Source: Pedobacter quisquiliarum
Lineage (GTDB): Bacteria; Bacteroidota; Bacteroidia; Sphingobacteriales; Sphingobacteriaceae
NCBI RefSeq assembly: GCF_014642175.1
Contig: NZ_BMIL01000008.1
Location: 124,001-188,000, forward strand
Length of the DNA stretch: 64,000 bases
Direction of reading: 5' to 3'
Position numbers and translations under genes: made by a program. Numbering within the stretch: the first letter of the stretch is position 1; every line of letters starts with the position of its first letter. Positions 63,463-64,000 of the stretch are shown piece after piece. The notes beneath the pieces are model-generated. The model was not told the origin of the DNA. It made no database searches and worked only from the letters and a program-made list of their open reading frames with translations.

Positions 63463-63541
63463 CACAGCTGATCCACACCTTGCACACACCTGCTCCACAC
63501 CTGACCCACGTAATCTGTGGGTAAGCTGTGTTTCAGGTGTT
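63463..63541 (-). repeat. 79-bp dispersed element with 11-bp units, copy 2 (inverted)
   Basis: On the plus strand: CACAGCT at 63463, then CACACCT at 63474, 63485 and 63496; a hairpin ACCCAC/GTGGGT around GTAATCT (63504-63522); then AGCTGTG at 63524 and AGGTGTT at 63535. Spacing within each arm is exactly 11 bases. Read in reverse it matches copy 1 at 44051-44129 in order and total length (79 bases), though single bases differ. It lies just after a terminator. Confidence 0.85.
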
Positions 63542-63614
63542 GTTTAGCCATGAGCGATTGATAGCCTTTTCCAATTTGTATTTTCAGCTATTTGCTAGAT
63601 TGTTGTGAGCTGTA

Positions 63615-63646
63615 TTTGCAAGATTGTGGTACGCTGATTATATTTA
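63615..63646 (+). promoter_or_regulatory. Bacteroidota-type promoter of the small membrane protein
   Basis: A -33 TTTG (63615-63618) is followed after 20 bases by TATATTTA (63639-63646), which fits TAnnTTTG except for the last base. The ATG at 63661 lies 14 bases further on. Confidence 0.55.
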
Positions 63647-63660
63647 AGAAAATAAAAAAC

Positions 63661-63852
63661 ATGACGCTCAACAAGATCATTAACATCGGACTCGTTTTTT
63701 CCCTCATCGTATTGTTATTAAACGTTGTTTTAATACTTGCTGATTTCAAAAGCATAGGAAAGTTCCCCATTGGCCTTGCCGTCACGACAAGCTTTTTGTT
63801 TATGCTGAAAGTACGAAGAGCAAAACAGGCTAAACAATCCCCCTTAGTCTAG
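63661..63852 (+). CDS. Small two-helix membrane protein, 63 aa
   Basis: From the ATG at 63661 the protein has 63 residues; the frame is open to 63592, but those codons overlap the promoter. It has two helices (about 5-27 and 34-50, with INIGLVFSLIVLLLNVVLILADF) and a basic C-terminal end (KVRRAKQAKQ). Family unknown. It is a plausible inner-membrane protein with its own promoter, just before the LigD-like gene. Confidence 0.6.
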   Translation: MTLNKIINIGLVFSLIVLLLNVVLILADFKSIGKFPIGLAVTTSFLFMLKVRRAKQAKQSPLV

Positions 63853-63881
63853 CTACAAACCTTTACCCGCTGCCCATTGTT

Positions 63882-63906
63882 ATAATCGTACCAAATACAC
63901 GATTAT
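63882..63906. promoter_or_regulatory. Operator-like inverted repeat over the LigD start
   Basis: ATAATCGT (63882-63889) and ACGATTAT (63899-63906) are perfect 8-base inverted arms separated by 9 bases. The right arm includes the first bases of the start codon at 63905. An 8-9-8 palindrome at a start site is a typical binding site of a dimeric regulator. The regulator is unknown. Confidence 0.45.
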
Positions 63907-64000
63907 GAGTCTGGATCAATATGTAGAGAAACGGGATTTCAGTAAAACCACTGAACCAAAATCTGGTAAAAGTAAGGACAAGGATAAACTCACCTTTGTC
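63905..64000 (+). CDS. LigD-type DNA ligase/3'-phosphoesterase, N-terminal part (partial)
   Basis: The first 32 codons read MSLDQYVEKRDFSKTTEPK followed by a Lys-rich linker and LTFV. This matches the start of LigD proteins and of stand-alone 3'-phosphoesterases, which open with MSLxxYxxKRDFxxTPEP before a Lys-rich stretch. LigD repairs double-strand breaks with Ku. The gene runs beyond the window, so whether ligase and polymerase domains follow cannot be seen. Operator-like palindrome at the start (63882-63906). Confidence 0.72.
   Translation, partial: MSLDQYVEKRDFSKTTEPKSGKSKDKDKLTFV

Noticed and set aside
58169..64000. UvrD helicase, MBL exonuclease and LigD as one repair or defence island
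   Set aside because: The exonuclease lies about 31 kb away and the genes between have unrelated functions, so only family knowledge connects them.
1..64000. tRNA, rRNA, riboswitch, prophage or insertion sequence
   Set aside because: I looked for tRNA T-loop-like segments, transposase motifs and phage structural genes and saw none I could support; a covariance-model search would be needed to be certain.

Overview
The window looks like ordinary chromosome from a Bacteroidota bacterium of the family Sphingobacteriaceae (Pedobacter- or Mucilaginibacter-like). Several things point that way. NusB is about twice the usual length, SecD and SecF are one protein, and the order nusB, DUF1573, yajC, YbbR-like, coaE is typical of the phylum. 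Family-restricted proteins such as DUF4290, the DUF3276 PUR protein, DUF5522 and DUF6965 are present. Promoters match the Bacteroidota pattern TTTG, 19-21 bases, TAnnTTTG, and Shine-Dalgarno sequences are weak or absent. I saw no rRNA, tRNA, CRISPR array, prophage or insertion sequence.

Layout. 1-2.2 kb (minus): a GntR(YtrA)/ABC transporter operon behind a promoter carrying a duplicated operator-like site. 2.3-8.2 kb: a trehalose-from-glucan pair, treZ and a treY gene fused in frame to a complete malQ. 8.2-20.1 kb: small conserved genes, including two tandem VirJ-type hydrolases that converge on mprF (a lysyl-phosphatidylglycerol synthesis/turnover set) and a beta-lactamase-fold protein without the usual omega-loop Glu. 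20.2-27.9 kb: PUR protein, ABC exporter, leucine-type dehydrogenase, the nusB-coaE cluster and an MBL-fold exonuclease. 27.9-36.9 kb: DUF5522, ZIP transporter, PAP2 phosphatase, methyltransferase, glmM, cysteine desulfurase, accD, fbaA and HMG-CoA lyase. 37-44 kb: secDF, folA-thyA, ispE, an OsmC-like protein and a metZ-like sulfhydrylase. 44.2-51.8 kb: a LapA-like protein, a three-part metallopeptidase/propeller/barrel protein, a 1.3-kb T-rich gene desert, then an EamA transporter, an LptF/G permease and tgt. 51.9-61 kb: glycosyltransferase, rsmG, dprA, a cysteine synthase-like enzyme, murA, DUF4290, a UvrD helicase and a YdhR-like gene. 61-64 kb: a decayed TetR gene, an M20 dipeptidase, a small membrane protein and the first codons of a LigD-type gene.

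How genes work together. TreZ and TreY-MalQ would convert maltodextrin or glycogen to trehalose, with MalQ recycling short glucans. MprF makes and flips aminoacyl-phosphatidylglycerol, while the VirJ-like proteins, placed outside the cytoplasmic membrane by their signals, could hydrolyse it. FolA and ThyA form the usual thymidylate pair. NusB, YajC and CoaE sit in a housekeeping operon.

The least explained signals are: (i) a 79-bp element present twice (44051-44129 and, inverted, 63463-63541), built of 11-bp units around a small hairpin, plus an unrelated 11-bp periodic array at 18653-18702; (ii) the T-rich desert at 47306-48645; (iii) the fused TreY-MalQ; (iv) MurA with Asp in place of the fosfomycin-target Cys; and (v) the tandem VirJ/MprF arrangement. 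I did not find a clear-cut new multi-gene system. The dispersed 11-bp-unit element is the best candidate for something undescribed.
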